A program made the position numbers and the translations under genes. Below are positions 1 through 6,749 of a stretch of DNA of 7,319 nucleotides, piece by piece. The notes below the pieces were generated by a model. That model saw nothing but the letters and a program-made list of their open reading frames with translations. It ran no database searches and was not told the DNA's origin. Origin of the DNA: Spirochaetota bacterium (GTDB lineage: Bacteria; Spirochaetota; UBA4802; JAFGJZ01); NCBI GenBank assembly GCA_023396665.1, contig JAEWVL010000125.1:1-7319 (forward strand), written 5' to 3'. Each line of letters begins with the position of its first letter. Position 1 is the first letter of the stretch.

Positions 1-171
1 GGCCAGGTGAACGCTGAAACGTGCCAGAAACAGTTTCCAGAAGGTAGCGGTCTGGCCGTACGAACCATACCAGAGATAGTCGGTATACAGTGAACTCAGA
101 TATCTTGTTGAAAGCAGCAGTACAAAAGCTATCACAGCGCCCATAATGAGCGCGATTCTTCCTTTTTTCAT
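1..171 (-). CDS. UPF0182 family membrane protein, N-terminal fragment
   Basis: The gene reads leftward off the window edge, so only its first 57 codons are visible. The ATG is at 171-169 and is preceded by a good Shine-Dalgarno AGGAGA (181-176, complement strand). The protein opens with MKKGR, then a hydrophobic membrane segment (residues about 6-20, IALIMGAVIAFVLLL), then the sequence SSLYTDYLWYGSYGQT, TATFWKLFLARF and the start of what looks like a second segment. A tyrosine-rich Y-T-D-x-L-W stretch followed by a T-x-F-W...R motif just after the first membrane helix is, from memory, typical of the N-terminus of UPF0182 (COG1615), large multi-pass membrane proteins of unknown function. Full members are usually around 900 residues, so most of the gene lies outside. 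It is transcribed divergently from the rest of the window, apparently from two promoters in the spacer. The family call rests on a short stretch; function is unknown. Confidence 0.75.
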   Translation of the reverse strand, partial: MKKGRIALIMGAVIAFVLLLSTRYLSSLYTDYLWYGSYGQTATFWKLFLARFSVHLA

Positions 172-218
172 TATCTCTCCTGTTAAAATACGCCTGTCCG
201 TTTTTCGTCATGAATGTA

Positions 219-247
219 AGTATAGCACCGGCTTTCGCTTAATTCAA
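219..247 (-). promoter_or_regulatory. Sigma-70-type promoter, proximal, for UPF0182 gene
   Basis: On the minus strand a -35 box TTGAAT (247-242) is followed by an exact 17-base spacer and a -10 box TATACT (224-219, five of six consensus bases). Transcription would begin near 212, giving a leader of about 40 bases with the Shine-Dalgarno at its end. Spacing and boxes are good; no direct evidence of activity. Confidence 0.6.
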
Positions 248-316
248 GGCGGGCCCAGACTAAAAATCTGTGCCGCATTGCAATGTCGCGGTGCCCCAGC
301 GGATTAATCAGGCTAC

Positions 317-345
317 TGTATAGAAAACGTATACACTGCGGTCAA
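317..345 (-). promoter_or_regulatory. Sigma-70-type promoter, distal, with inverted repeat over the -10
   Basis: A second minus-strand promoter has a -35 TTGACC (345-340, five of six consensus bases), a 17-base spacer and a -10 TATACA (322-317). A short inverted repeat, GTATA (318-322) and TATAC (330-334) with a 7-base gap, covers the -10 and part of the spacer and could be an operator, though arms of 5 bases can occur by chance. A transcript from here would have a leader of about 140 bases containing a 7-bp hairpin with one mismatch (252-259 with 267-274) and the palindrome CATTGCAATG (276-285). Confidence 0.45.
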
Positions 346-403
346 TGCAAGTTTTTAAATTTAGTAAGGAAAAAACTTTGACGCTGCGTGAGGTAAAATC
401 AGA

Positions 404-412
404 TGGTATATA
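404..412 (+). promoter_or_regulatory. Extended -10 promoter element ahead of the structured RNA
   Basis: The sequence TGGTATATA has the TGn extension directly before a TATATA -10 box (407-412), which can work without a good -35. A strong-looking TTGACG at 378-383 lies 23 bases upstream of this box, too far for normal sigma-70 spacing. A start near 419 would fall just before the long RNA rod described next, which supports it. Confidence 0.35.
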
Positions 413-418
413 AAGAGA

Positions 419-599
419 GTTTTAAAAGACCCGCGATTGCCGTGAGAAATAAGCCGCTTTTTAACCTGTTGTACAGGTGGGTTCCCGCACGGGCGATTCA
501 GCTTACTCCGTAAGGAGCGTAGCCTACAAACCCGGATATAAGGATCCCAGGGCTAAAGTAGGTTAAGGGGCATAATTCTTTCACGAACAACGCAGGCTT
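419..599 (+). ncRNA. Candidate 6S-like rod-shaped RNA or structured 5' leader
   Basis: This stretch has no convincing reading frame but folds by hand into one long rod. The closing stem pairs AAG 426-428 with 597-599, CC 430-431 with 595-596, GCG 433-435 with 591-593, UUG 437-439 with 588-590 and CGUGA 441-445 with 581-585, separated by single-base bulges or small loops. A two-sided bubble follows (446-455 and 572-580). Then a continuous 12-bp helix pairs 456-467 (GCTTTTTAACCT) with 560-571, including three G-U pairs. The terminal arm can pair 479-485 with 542-548 (one mismatch) and 490-493 with 531-534, and ends in a CTCC-GTAA-GGAG hairpin (506-517). A closing stem, central bubble and terminal arm in about 180 bases is the plan of 6S RNA, which binds RNA polymerase by imitating an open promoter. 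There is no terminator before the next gene, whose Shine-Dalgarno is only 8 bases away, so a cis-acting leader is the main alternative. Rival local hairpins exist (for example 465-469 with 473-477). Confidence 0.45.
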
Positions 600-620
600 G
601 TGAGACAGGAAAAATATTTA

Positions 621-1751
621 ATGATCAGTGTCAATAATAATAAAAAAAAATACCGTACGATTCGTGATTGCAGGGCGATCTGTATCCCTAATGACTGTAA
701 CGCCTACTCGTCGCTCGTTGCGCTTTTTCCTGACGATACCCGTTACTATTACTCCAGCGAACAGGATCTTTCCCGCATAATCGCCGCTTTGCGGCAGCGG
801 GGAATCAGCGCAAAAGAAGCGATTCTGATTAAACACTTCGACGGAAGGCTTTTTCAGATGTGTCCCGGTTCTCCCGGTATGATCTGCTGTAACTACCGGC
901 TCATCAACACCGGCTTCAATTGCCTCTATAACTGCAGCTATTGCTATCTGCAGCTTTATCTGAACTCCTGGGGCATCGTCCTCTTTTCAAATTTGGATGA
1001 GGTTGTTGACGAGATTGCCGCTTCTATGGCTGCAGCCGGTGATCGTGTCCTTCGTATCGGTACAGGCGAGTTTACCGATTCACTCATGTGGGATGAGTAC
1101 TCAGATATCTCCCGAAGACTGATTGAAGTGCTGGCGGCTTATCCCAAAGTGTTTTTCGAGTTGAAAACAAAATCGGAGAACGTTGATCATCTCGCCGGTA
1201 TTCGCAACAAAGGCAATACCGTAATAGGCTTTTCTCTTTCAACACAAGAACTGGCAGTTGTTTATGAACAGGGTGCCGCCTCGCCTGATGAACGGATCAA
1301 TGCCGCAGCTCGTGCGATAGACGCGGGCTATCTTGCCGCATTTCACTTTGATCCGATCATGCTCGGTGAGCGCTGGCGCGAAGACTATGCGCTCACCTTT
1401 GCGGAACTTGCAGCAAAAATTGATTTTGAAAGAGTGGCATGGATTTCACTGGGGACCTTTCGCTATGCGGGGCAGTTCAAGACGATCATGCGTAGAAATT
1501 TCCCCGAAGAGCGTCTGTCGCTTGAAGAGTTCGTATGCGGACTTGACGGCAAATACCGATATCCCTACCATGTTCGACGCGAAATATACCGGCATTTTCG
1601 GACAGAACTGGAGAATCTTGGCGGCAATCCATTTATTTATATGTGCATGGAAAATGAATCGATGTGGAAGGATGTGTTTGACAAAAATTACAATACGTCG
1701 GAAGATCTGGAGAATGATTTTGCCGATCATCTGAAAAGACATTTTCTTTAA
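621..1751 (+). CDS. Spore photoproduct lyase-like radical SAM protein
   Basis: The 376-residue protein belongs to the spore photoproduct lyase/SplB-like branch of radical SAM enzymes (COG1533). Such enzymes hold a 4Fe-4S cluster on three cysteines and cleave S-adenosylmethionine to make a radical. The cluster motif is C-x3-C-x2-C (CLYNCSYC, C101, C105, C108), followed by YLQLYLN. FELKTKSENVDHL and the later DERINAAARAIDAGY and HFDPIM stretches match the lyase fold as I remember it. The region equivalent to the lyase's hydrogen-donor cysteine (C141 in Bacillus subtilis) reads GTGEFTDS and has no cysteine, so true spore photoproduct repair is unlikely; the substrate is unknown. The N-terminus carries further cysteines (C17, C21, C26, C81, C89, C90). 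I prefer the ATG at 621, 8 codons into a frame that could also start at GTG 600: AGGAAA (607-612) is well placed for it, and the GTG falls at the end of the predicted RNA stem. The gene lies 48 bases before the DUF1007 start, so co-transcription is plausible. Confidence 0.85.
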   Translation: MISVNNNKKKYRTIRDCRAICIPNDCNAYSSLVALFPDDTRYYYSSEQDLSRIIAALRQRGISAKEAILIKHFDGRLFQMCPGSPGMICCNYRLINTGFNCLYNCSYCYLQLYLNSWGIVLFSNLDEVVDEIAASMAAAGDRVLRIGTGEFTDSLMWDEYSDISRRLIEVLAAYPKVFFELKTKSENVDHLAGIRNKGNTVIGFSLSTQELAVVYEQGAASPDERINAAARAIDAGYLAAFHFDPIMLGERWREDYALTFAELAAKIDFERVAWISLGTFRYAGQFKTIMRRNFPEERLSLEEFVCGLDGKYRYPYHVRREIYRHFRTELENLGGNPFIYMCMENESMWKDVFDKNYNTSEDLENDFADHLKRHFL

Positions 1752-1799
1752 GGTTGTTATTACTCAAGAACGAACCCTATCCGCAATAAAGAGGTTATG

Positions 1800-2495
1800 A
1801 TGAAAAGATTCGGTGTTGTTGTTCGGCGATTGTTGCTGTGTCTGGCTCTTGTGTGCGTTTCTGGAAACATGCTGACGGCGCATCCCCACATGAGTATTGG
1901 TTCGCGCCTGACATTCGAATACGAGGGTAAAGTTTGTAAGGGGTTCTGGGTCGATTGGATATTTGACGACTTTTTCAGTGCGGCGATCATCGAAGATTAC
2001 GATACCGACAAGAACGGAATATTCGATACGGCCGAGACGAAAGAGATTTACAATACCGCCTTTATCAATCTGAAAAAGTTCGGTTTTTTTGTACTCATAC
2101 GCGAAGGGGATCGCCGTTACAGTCCTGATGCCGTTTCTGATTTTTCCGCCGCACGAAAGGGTCCTGAGCTTTCGTACAGATTCTTTGTGGCGCTCGCGAC
2201 TCCTCCGAAAGACGGTGAGATATGTGTGGCGATTTTCGATACCACCTATTTCTGCGCAACCGGCTTTGTTGACAACCCCGTGCGTGTGTTGCAGAAAAAG
2301 GGGCCTGCGCCGAAATACGAGATAGCGGCGAACAAGAAATTCCCTGTCTATTACAATCCCTACGGTAAAGCCGATGACAATCGTGTCTACACGAAATGGG
2401 AAGAAGATCTTGAAACGGCCTATCCCGAAGAGGTTCGCGTCTATTTCGGCGAGGCCGCCGATAGTGCCGCAGCGGTGAAGGTGGCTCCAAAATGA
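1800..2495 (+). CDS. Exported DUF1007 family protein, partner of NicO permease
   Basis: The 231-residue product is a DUF1007 protein (COG3683, often mislabelled as an ABC transporter periplasmic component). It begins MKRFGVVVRR, then a hydrophobic segment (LLLCLALVCV) ending in a likely signal peptidase I site at LTA-HPH (after A27), so the mature protein would start His-Pro-His in the periplasm. FWVDWIFDDFFSAAIIEDYD (49-68) is the family core. It runs into an EF-hand-like loop, D68-x-D70-x-N72-G73-x-x-D76-x-x-E79, which could bind Ca2+ or another cation. There is no convincing lipobox. Two adjacent ATGs are possible (1797 and 1800); GAGG at 1791-1794 is 5 bases from the second and only 2 from the first, so I chose 1800. 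The stop overlaps the start of the next gene (ATGA), which indicates translational coupling. DUF1007 genes are commonly found beside NicO/RcnA-type permeases, so a role in metal delivery or sensing for that permease is inferred, not shown. Confidence 0.88.
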   Translation: MKRFGVVVRRLLLCLALVCVSGNMLTAHPHMSIGSRLTFEYEGKVCKGFWVDWIFDDFFSAAIIEDYDTDKNGIFDTAETKEIYNTAFINLKKFGFFVLIREGDRRYSPDAVSDFSAARKGPELSYRFFVALATPPKDGEICVAIFDTTYFCATGFVDNPVRVLQKKGPAPKYEIAANKKFPVYYNPYGKADDNRVYTKWEEDLETAYPEEVRVYFGEAADSAAAVKVAPK

Positions 2496-3391
2496 GGCGA
2501 GACGTATTTCTTATACTGTTTGTGTGTTCTCTTTTTTTTACGGGGGGATACCCGGACGTACTCTGTGCCAATCCTTTTTTTGAACAGAAAAGCGGCCCAT
2601 CCGCGCCGGTCATCGCCAGAGGCCCCGGCTTCGTAAAACAGCAGCTTGCCTTTCGCGAACGGGTTGCGCTGCTGATGCGTGAACTGCGCGAACGGCGATC
2701 ACCGGCTGCGATTGTGTTTGTGGCCTTGTTCTCGATGCTCTACGGCCTCTTTCATGCTCTGGGGCCGGGGCATCGCAAGACCGTCCTGTTCACCCTTTTT
2801 CTATCGCGAAAACGTCACTGCTACGAACCGCTCATTGGCGGAGTCCTCTCCGCCGCCGTACACGCGATATCGAGTATACTCCTGATATCGGTTCTGTATT
2901 TTCTGATATCGCGTGTACACCTTCTCGCAAAAAGCGAGGAAGCCTACGCATTAATGGAGAACTCGACTTTTTTACTGCTGGGCGTCATCGCTTTTGTGCT
3001 GATTCTGTTGCGTATTCGCTCATTGTTTTTCAAAAAAACTGCCCGGAGCGCCAGAAACGATAAATACGAAAAGAGTTCATTTTACGCGATAATTACGCTT
3101 GCGAGTCTTGTGCCCTGTCCGGGAGCGAGTATGCTGCTCTTGCTGGCTATCTATTCTGATCTTTACTACATCGGAATCATCGGCGTTATTGCGATGTCGC
3201 TGGGGATGGCAGTGGTTACTTCTGTTTCAGCCTATCTCGGGTGGGCGGGACGCGAGGGGCTTTTCTTTACCATGAAATCGCGTGAACGGCTGATGCTGCG
3301 CTTGTCCGCTGTTCTTGAACTTTTTTCGTATCTGTTAATACTGGTTTTTTCGTTTGCGATGACGCTTCCGTTTTTGCGCAGTATTTGTTAA
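2492..3391 (+). CDS. NicO/RcnA-like nickel-cobalt type permease
   Basis: The 299-residue inner-membrane protein belongs to the NicO family (COG2215), related to the RcnA nickel/cobalt exporter. It has an N-terminal hydrophobic segment (about 5-20), an outward or loop stretch to about 70, and then roughly six membrane segments (about 72-92, 113-140, 157-178, 197-220, 224-250, 274-295). The signature histidines are in GLFHALGPGHRK (85-96; H88 and H94), and there is a further His at VHAISS (H124) plus the P-C-P-G-A motif at 208-212. The loop between the fourth and fifth segments (about 179-196) is short and basic and lacks the histidine-rich stretch found in Escherichia coli RcnA, so metal identity and transport direction cannot be read from it. 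The ATG overlaps the DUF1007 stop by 4 bases, with AAGGTGG (2478-2484) 7 bases upstream, so the two proteins are probably made together. It is a different family from the HoxN/NixA nickel importers. Confidence 0.85.
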   Translation: MRRDVFLILFVCSLFFTGGYPDVLCANPFFEQKSGPSAPVIARGPGFVKQQLAFRERVALLMRELRERRSPAAIVFVALFSMLYGLFHALGPGHRKTVLFTLFLSRKRHCYEPLIGGVLSAAVHAISSILLISVLYFLISRVHLLAKSEEAYALMENSTFLLLGVIAFVLILLRIRSLFFKKTARSARNDKYEKSSFYAIITLASLVPCPGASMLLLLAIYSDLYYIGIIGVIAMSLGMAVVTSVSAYLGWAGREGLFFTMKSRERLMLRLSAVLELFSYLLILVFSFAMTLPFLRSIC

Positions 3392-3417
3392 ACCGAAGGC
3401 AGCCCGTGTACAGAAAT

Positions 3418-3446
3418 TTGTTTCCCGAAGACGTGAATGAAATAAT
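3418..3446 (+). promoter_or_regulatory. Possible promoter for the polyamine genes
   Basis: In the 143-base spacer before speA, TTGTTT (3418-3423) is followed by a 17-base spacer and AATAAT (3441-3446, five of six -10 bases). The -35 is weak. A start near 3453 would give a leader of about 80 bases carrying the 3487-3502 hairpin. Another -35-like TTGAAA at 3449-3454 has no -10 at proper spacing. Confidence 0.3.
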
Positions 3447-3486
3447 ACTTGAAATACAGCGTCATAAAAAAGCAACGTTATGAACC

Positions 3487-3502
3487 CCGGTCAGGCGACC
3501 GG
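3487..3502. other. Perfect hairpin in the speA leader
   Basis: CCGGTC-AGGC-GACCGG forms a 6-bp, GC-rich stem with a 4-base loop, ending 32 bases before the speA ATG and 21 bases before its Shine-Dalgarno. It has no T-run after it on either strand, so it is not an intrinsic terminator. It could be a leader stem or protein-binding palindrome. Confidence 0.45.
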
Positions 3503-3534
3503 AAGTGTGCTATCTTGATTTCGAAGGATACCAG

Positions 3535-5454
3535 ATGAACAAGACCGAACTGCTTGGTCGATGGACCAGGGAAAAATCTGAAGAGCTCTATGCCATCAAA
3601 AATTGGGGAGCCGGCTATTTTTCGATATCCGAGCGTGGTGAGGTAACGGTAAATCCATTCAGGGACGAAAAATCGGTTTCCATCAGCCTGATGGAAATAG
3701 TCTCGGGGGTTTGCGAACGCGGTTTGGATATGCCGGTGCTGTTGCGCTTTGAGAACCTGCTTGATGCGCAGATAAGCTACCTGAATAACTCGTTCAAAAA
3801 GGCCATGACTGATCTCGGCTATAAGGGCTCCTATCGCGGCGTTTATCCGGTCAAGGTTAACCAGCAGGAACAGGTCATCGAAGAGGTGACGCGTTTCGGC
3901 GAACGCTATCATCACGGTCTTGAGGTGGGCAGTAAGGCCGAACTGATAGCTGCGCTTTCCCTGCTGAAAGACAAAGAGGCCTGTCTCGTCTGTAACGGCT
4001 ACAAAGATGAGGAGTTCATCGATCTGGCTCTGTATGCGGTCAAGATGGGATACAAATGCTTTTTCGTACTCGAGACTCCGGGAGAACTGGATCTTCTGCT
4101 CGACCGCTCCTCAGCCCTCTCGATTACGCCGAATATCGGAATCCGTATAAAACTTTCCGCCAAGGCGGGTGGACACTGGACTGAGTCGGGCGGGGATCGC
4201 AGCATCTTCGGCCTGAACGTTTCACAGCTCATTGAAATCGTCGACACCCTGAAAGAAAAAAATATGCTCTCTTCGCTCAGGCTTTTGCATTATCATCTCG
4301 GTTCGCAGATACCAAACATTCGTGACATTCGTTCGGCGGTAGTAGAGGCTTCGCGTGTGTATGCGGAACTGGTCGCCGAAGGGGCGCCCATGGGCTACCT
4401 GGATCTCGGGGGAGGCTTGGCCGTCGACTATGACGGTTCAAATACCAATTATACGAACAGCAGAAATTATACAGTCGATGAGTATTGTACCGATATCGTT
4501 GAAGTTGTCATGTCGGTGCTGGATCCCGTGAAAACTCCGCATCCCGTGATCGTGACCGAGTCGGGAAGGGCGACGGTCGCCTATTATTCGGTGCTCTTGT
4601 TCAATGTGCTGGATGTCGAGCGATTTGAACCGGATCCCGTTCCCGAGACGCTCGATGCGGCTTTGCCCGAGCAGGTGAAGAATCTGCACGAGGTCTACAA
4701 GGGAATCTCACAGAAAAATATACAGGAATGTTATAACGACGCCCTGTATTATCGGGATGAAATTCGCGACATGTTCAAGCACGGGCGTATCTCGCTTCGT
4801 GACCGCTCGTATGCCGAAAAAATATTCTGGAGCACGATCAATCATATCGCGAAAGAAAAGCGCAAGCTGAAGGTGTCTCCGCCCGAGCTTGAGGATATTG
4901 AGAGCGCCCTTGCCGATATCTATTACTGCAATTTTTCGGTTTTTCAGTCTGTTCCCGACAGTTGGGCGATCGATCAGCTGTTTCCGATCATGCCGATTCA
5001 CCGGCTTCTGGAGTTGCCGAAGCGTAACGGTGTCATCGCCGATATCACCTGTGACTGTGACGGAAAAATTGACCGTTTCATCGATCTTCATGACGTGCGT
5101 ACGACCTTACCGCTGCACGAACTGCATAACGGCGACGATTATTATCTCGGAATATTTCTGGTGGGAGCCTACCAGGAGACGCTGGGCGATCTGCACAATC
5201 TGTTCGGCGATACAAATGTTGTCAGTGTGCGCATAAATACCGACGGAACCTGCGATCTGGTCAAGGAGATACACGGTGACAGCGTCGGTGATGTCTTGTC
5301 CTATGTCGAGTTTGATCCGAAGATTATGCTCACACGCTTTCGTGAACGTGCGGAGGAGGCCATACGGGAGGGCTATATCACCGCGACTGACCGGCGTGAG
5401 ATCATGCGGGCCTACGACAATGGTCTGCGCGGCTATACTTATTATGAACGCTGA
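3535..5454 (+). CDS. speA: Biosynthetic arginine decarboxylase
   Basis: This 639-residue enzyme decarboxylates arginine to agmatine using pyridoxal phosphate in the cytoplasm. It is of the SpeA type (alanine-racemase fold, about 630-660 residues), not the bacterial acid-induced AdiA type. The PLP lysine is K107 in GVYPVKVNQQ; LEVGSKAELIAAL, LHYHLGSQ (251-258), the phosphate-binding YLDLGGGLAVDYDG (288-301) and VTESGRA follow in family order. C506 in ITCDCDGKIDRF matches the cysteine contributed across the dimer interface. FLVGAYQETLGDLHNLFGDT is the usual C-terminal signature. I chose the ATG at 3535 because AAGGA (3524-3528) sits 6 bases upstream; the frame is open to a GTG at 3505 that would add 10 residues and overlap the leader hairpin region. 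The gene is followed after 113 bases by the carboxyspermidine-type dehydrogenase, with no clear terminator between, so agmatine production is probably tied to spermidine synthesis. Confidence 0.95.
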   Translation: MNKTELLGRWTREKSEELYAIKNWGAGYFSISERGEVTVNPFRDEKSVSISLMEIVSGVCERGLDMPVLLRFENLLDAQISYLNNSFKKAMTDLGYKGSYRGVYPVKVNQQEQVIEEVTRFGERYHHGLEVGSKAELIAALSLLKDKEACLVCNGYKDEEFIDLALYAVKMGYKCFFVLETPGELDLLLDRSSALSITPNIGIRIKLSAKAGGHWTESGGDRSIFGLNVSQLIEIVDTLKEKNMLSSLRLLHYHLGSQIPNIRDIRSAVVEASRVYAELVAEGAPMGYLDLGGGLAVDYDGSNTNYTNSRNYTVDEYCTDIVEVVMSVLDPVKTPHPVIVTESGRATVAYYSVLLFNVLDVERFEPDPVPETLDAALPEQVKNLHEVYKGISQKNIQECYNDALYYRDEIRDMFKHGRISLRDRSYAEKIFWSTINHIAKEKRKLKVSPPELEDIESALADIYYCNFSVFQSVPDSWAIDQLFPIMPIHRLLELPKRNGVIADITCDCDGKIDRFIDLHDVRTTLPLHELHNGDDYYLGIFLVGAYQETLGDLHNLFGDTNVVSVRINTDGTCDLVKEIHGDSVGDVLSYVEFDPKIMLTRFRERAEEAIREGYITATDRREIMRAYDNGLRGYTYYER

Positions 5455-5567
5455 GATTTCCGGCTGATAAATCTAATTGATTTTTGCAGTGCAGAAAACA
5501 GAGAGAAATTGTTGGCGATTGTTCCGTTTGTCAGAAGTTTCCAAAGATACATAAATAAGGAGTTAAG

Positions 5568-6749
5568 ATGGGAAAAGTATTGATTATCGGAGCGGGCGGG
5601 GTAGGACAGGTGGTGACGCACAAGTGCGCACAGCTTCCGGAGGTCTTCGGGGAGATCACTCTTGCCTCACGTACGCTGTCAAAGTGCGATACCATCGCAT
5701 CCCAGATTAAGGGACCTATAAATACCGCGCAGGTTGATGCTGACAATGTGCCGGAGCTTTCGGCGCTGATTCGGCGACTTGGAGTTGAGCTTGTCATCAA
5801 TGTGGCCTTGCCCTACCAGGATCTGCACATCATGGATGCCTGTCTCGAATGCGGCGTCAACTATCTCGACACGGCCAACTACGAGCCTATTGACGAGGCG
5901 AAATTCTGCTACAAGTGGCAGTGGGAGTACCGGGAACGTTTCAGGGAAAAAGGTCTAATGGCTCTGCTCGGATCCGGCTTTGATCCCGGTGTCACCAACG
6001 TGTTTACCAAATACGCGGCACAGCATCACTTTGACGAAATTCATGAACTCGATATAATAGACGTCAACGGCGGCGATCACGGTCATCCATTTGCGACGAA
6101 CTTTAATCCCGAGATCAACATCCGCGAGGTGACTGCCGAGTGCAAGCATTATGAAAACGGTGATTTCATTGTTAGCGATCCCATGTCGATGAAACAGCAA
6201 TTTGAATGTCCAGAGAATGTCGGAAACTACAGCATTTATCGCATGTGGCACGAAGAAATTGAGTCACTTGTCAAAAATTTCCCGACACTGAAAAAGGCGC
6301 AATTCTGGATGAGTTTTTCGGATAACTATCTGAAACATCTCGAAGTGCTTCAGAACGTCGGTATGACCCGTATTGATCCCGTCATGTATAACGGAGTCGA
6401 GGTTGTACCCTTGCAGTTTCTCAAGAGCGTACTGCCCGATCCTTCTTCACTGGGCCCGCGCACGAAGGGAAAAACCTGCATCGGCTGCCGTATCAGGGGC
6501 CTTAAGGACGGAAAGCTTCGCACTTATTATGTCTATAATATCTGCGATCATGAAGAGGCCTACCGGGAGGTGCTATCCCAGGCCATATCCTACACCACCG
6601 GAGTTCCCGCGATGATAGGCGCAAAGATGATGCTGACGGGTGCCTGGAAGGGCAGCGGTGTATTTAACATGGAAGAATTTGATGCCGACCCCTTCATGGC
6701 GGCGCTGAACATGCACGGTCTTCCCTGGAAAGAGGTTTTCCTTGACTGA
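5568..6749 (+). CDS. Carboxy(nor)spermidine dehydrogenase-type reductase
   Basis: The 393-residue protein is a saccharopine-dehydrogenase-like reductase of the group that joins aspartate semialdehyde to a polyamine and reduces the imine with NAD(P)H, giving carboxyspermidine or carboxynorspermidine. The Rossmann motif GAGGVGQ is at 8-14, and ASR (33-35) is placed to contact an NADP phosphate. INVALPYQD (77-85) and VNYLDTANYEP (97-107) are followed by LLGSGFDPGVTNVF (133-146), VNGGDHGHPFATNFNPEINI (166-185) and the C-terminal TGVPAMIGAKM. The length fits the family (about 400). The ATG is preceded by AAGGAG (5557-5562) at 5 bases, an excellent ribosome site. Database labels of this family often say saccharopine dehydrogenase or Lys1, but its overlap with nspC makes lysine metabolism unlikely. 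The amine substrate (putrescine, diaminopropane or agmatine) cannot be read from sequence; lying beside speA makes agmatine a real possibility. Confidence 0.9.
   Translation: MGKVLIIGAGGVGQVVTHKCAQLPEVFGEITLASRTLSKCDTIASQIKGPINTAQVDADNVPELSALIRRLGVELVINVALPYQDLHIMDACLECGVNYLDTANYEPIDEAKFCYKWQWEYRERFREKGLMALLGSGFDPGVTNVFTKYAAQHHFDEIHELDIIDVNGGDHGHPFATNFNPEINIREVTAECKHYENGDFIVSDPMSMKQQFECPENVGNYSIYRMWHEEIESLVKNFPTLKKAQFWMSFSDNYLKHLEVLQNVGMTRIDPVMYNGVEVVPLQFLKSVLPDPSSLGPRTKGKTCIGCRIRGLKDGKLRTYYVYNICDHEEAYREVLSQAISYTTGVPAMIGAKMMLTGAWKGSGVFNMEEFDADPFMAALNMHGLPWKEVFLD

Noticed and set aside
378..412. TTGACG (378-383) as the -35 of the rightward promoter.
   Set aside because: It is 23 bases from TATATA at 407-412 and only 10 bases from TAAAAT at 394-399; neither spacing suits sigma-70. 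I kept only the extended -10 element.
495..530. Possible signal recognition particle (4.5S) RNA tip around the CTCC-GTAA-GGAG hairpin.
   Set aside because: A GNRA-type loop and a following GTAGCC recall the SRP domain IV, but the conserved internal-loop bases (CAGG on the 5' side, AGCAG on the 3' side) are absent and the flanks pair differently.
600..620. GTG at 600 as the start of the radical SAM gene.
   Set aside because: It lacks a Shine-Dalgarno at a good distance, whereas ATG 621 has AGGAAA at 607-612; the added residues match nothing familiar.
2095..2613. Long minus-strand open frame of 172 codons opposite the DUF1007/NicO junction.
   Set aside because: Arginine- and proline-rich low-quality translation with no recognisable motif, lying opposite two well-supported genes; it is a by-product of their codon use.
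3478..3915. Minus-strand open frame of 145 codons opposite the start of speA.
   Set aside because: No ribosome site or family resemblance; the plus strand here encodes conserved SpeA sequence including the PLP lysine.
5464..5489. Terminator between speA and the dehydrogenase gene.
   Set aside because: An imperfect AT-rich hairpin can be drawn (core AATC at 5470-5473 with GATT at 5479-5482), but the T-run is inside the stem and none follows it. Stability looks low, so I treat the genes as probably co-transcribed.
5512..5556. Separate promoter for the dehydrogenase gene (TTGTCA 5528-5533, ATAAAT 5551-5556).
   Set aside because: The -10 matches only half the consensus, and the implied start near 5563 would leave the Shine-Dalgarno at 5557-5562 outside the transcript.
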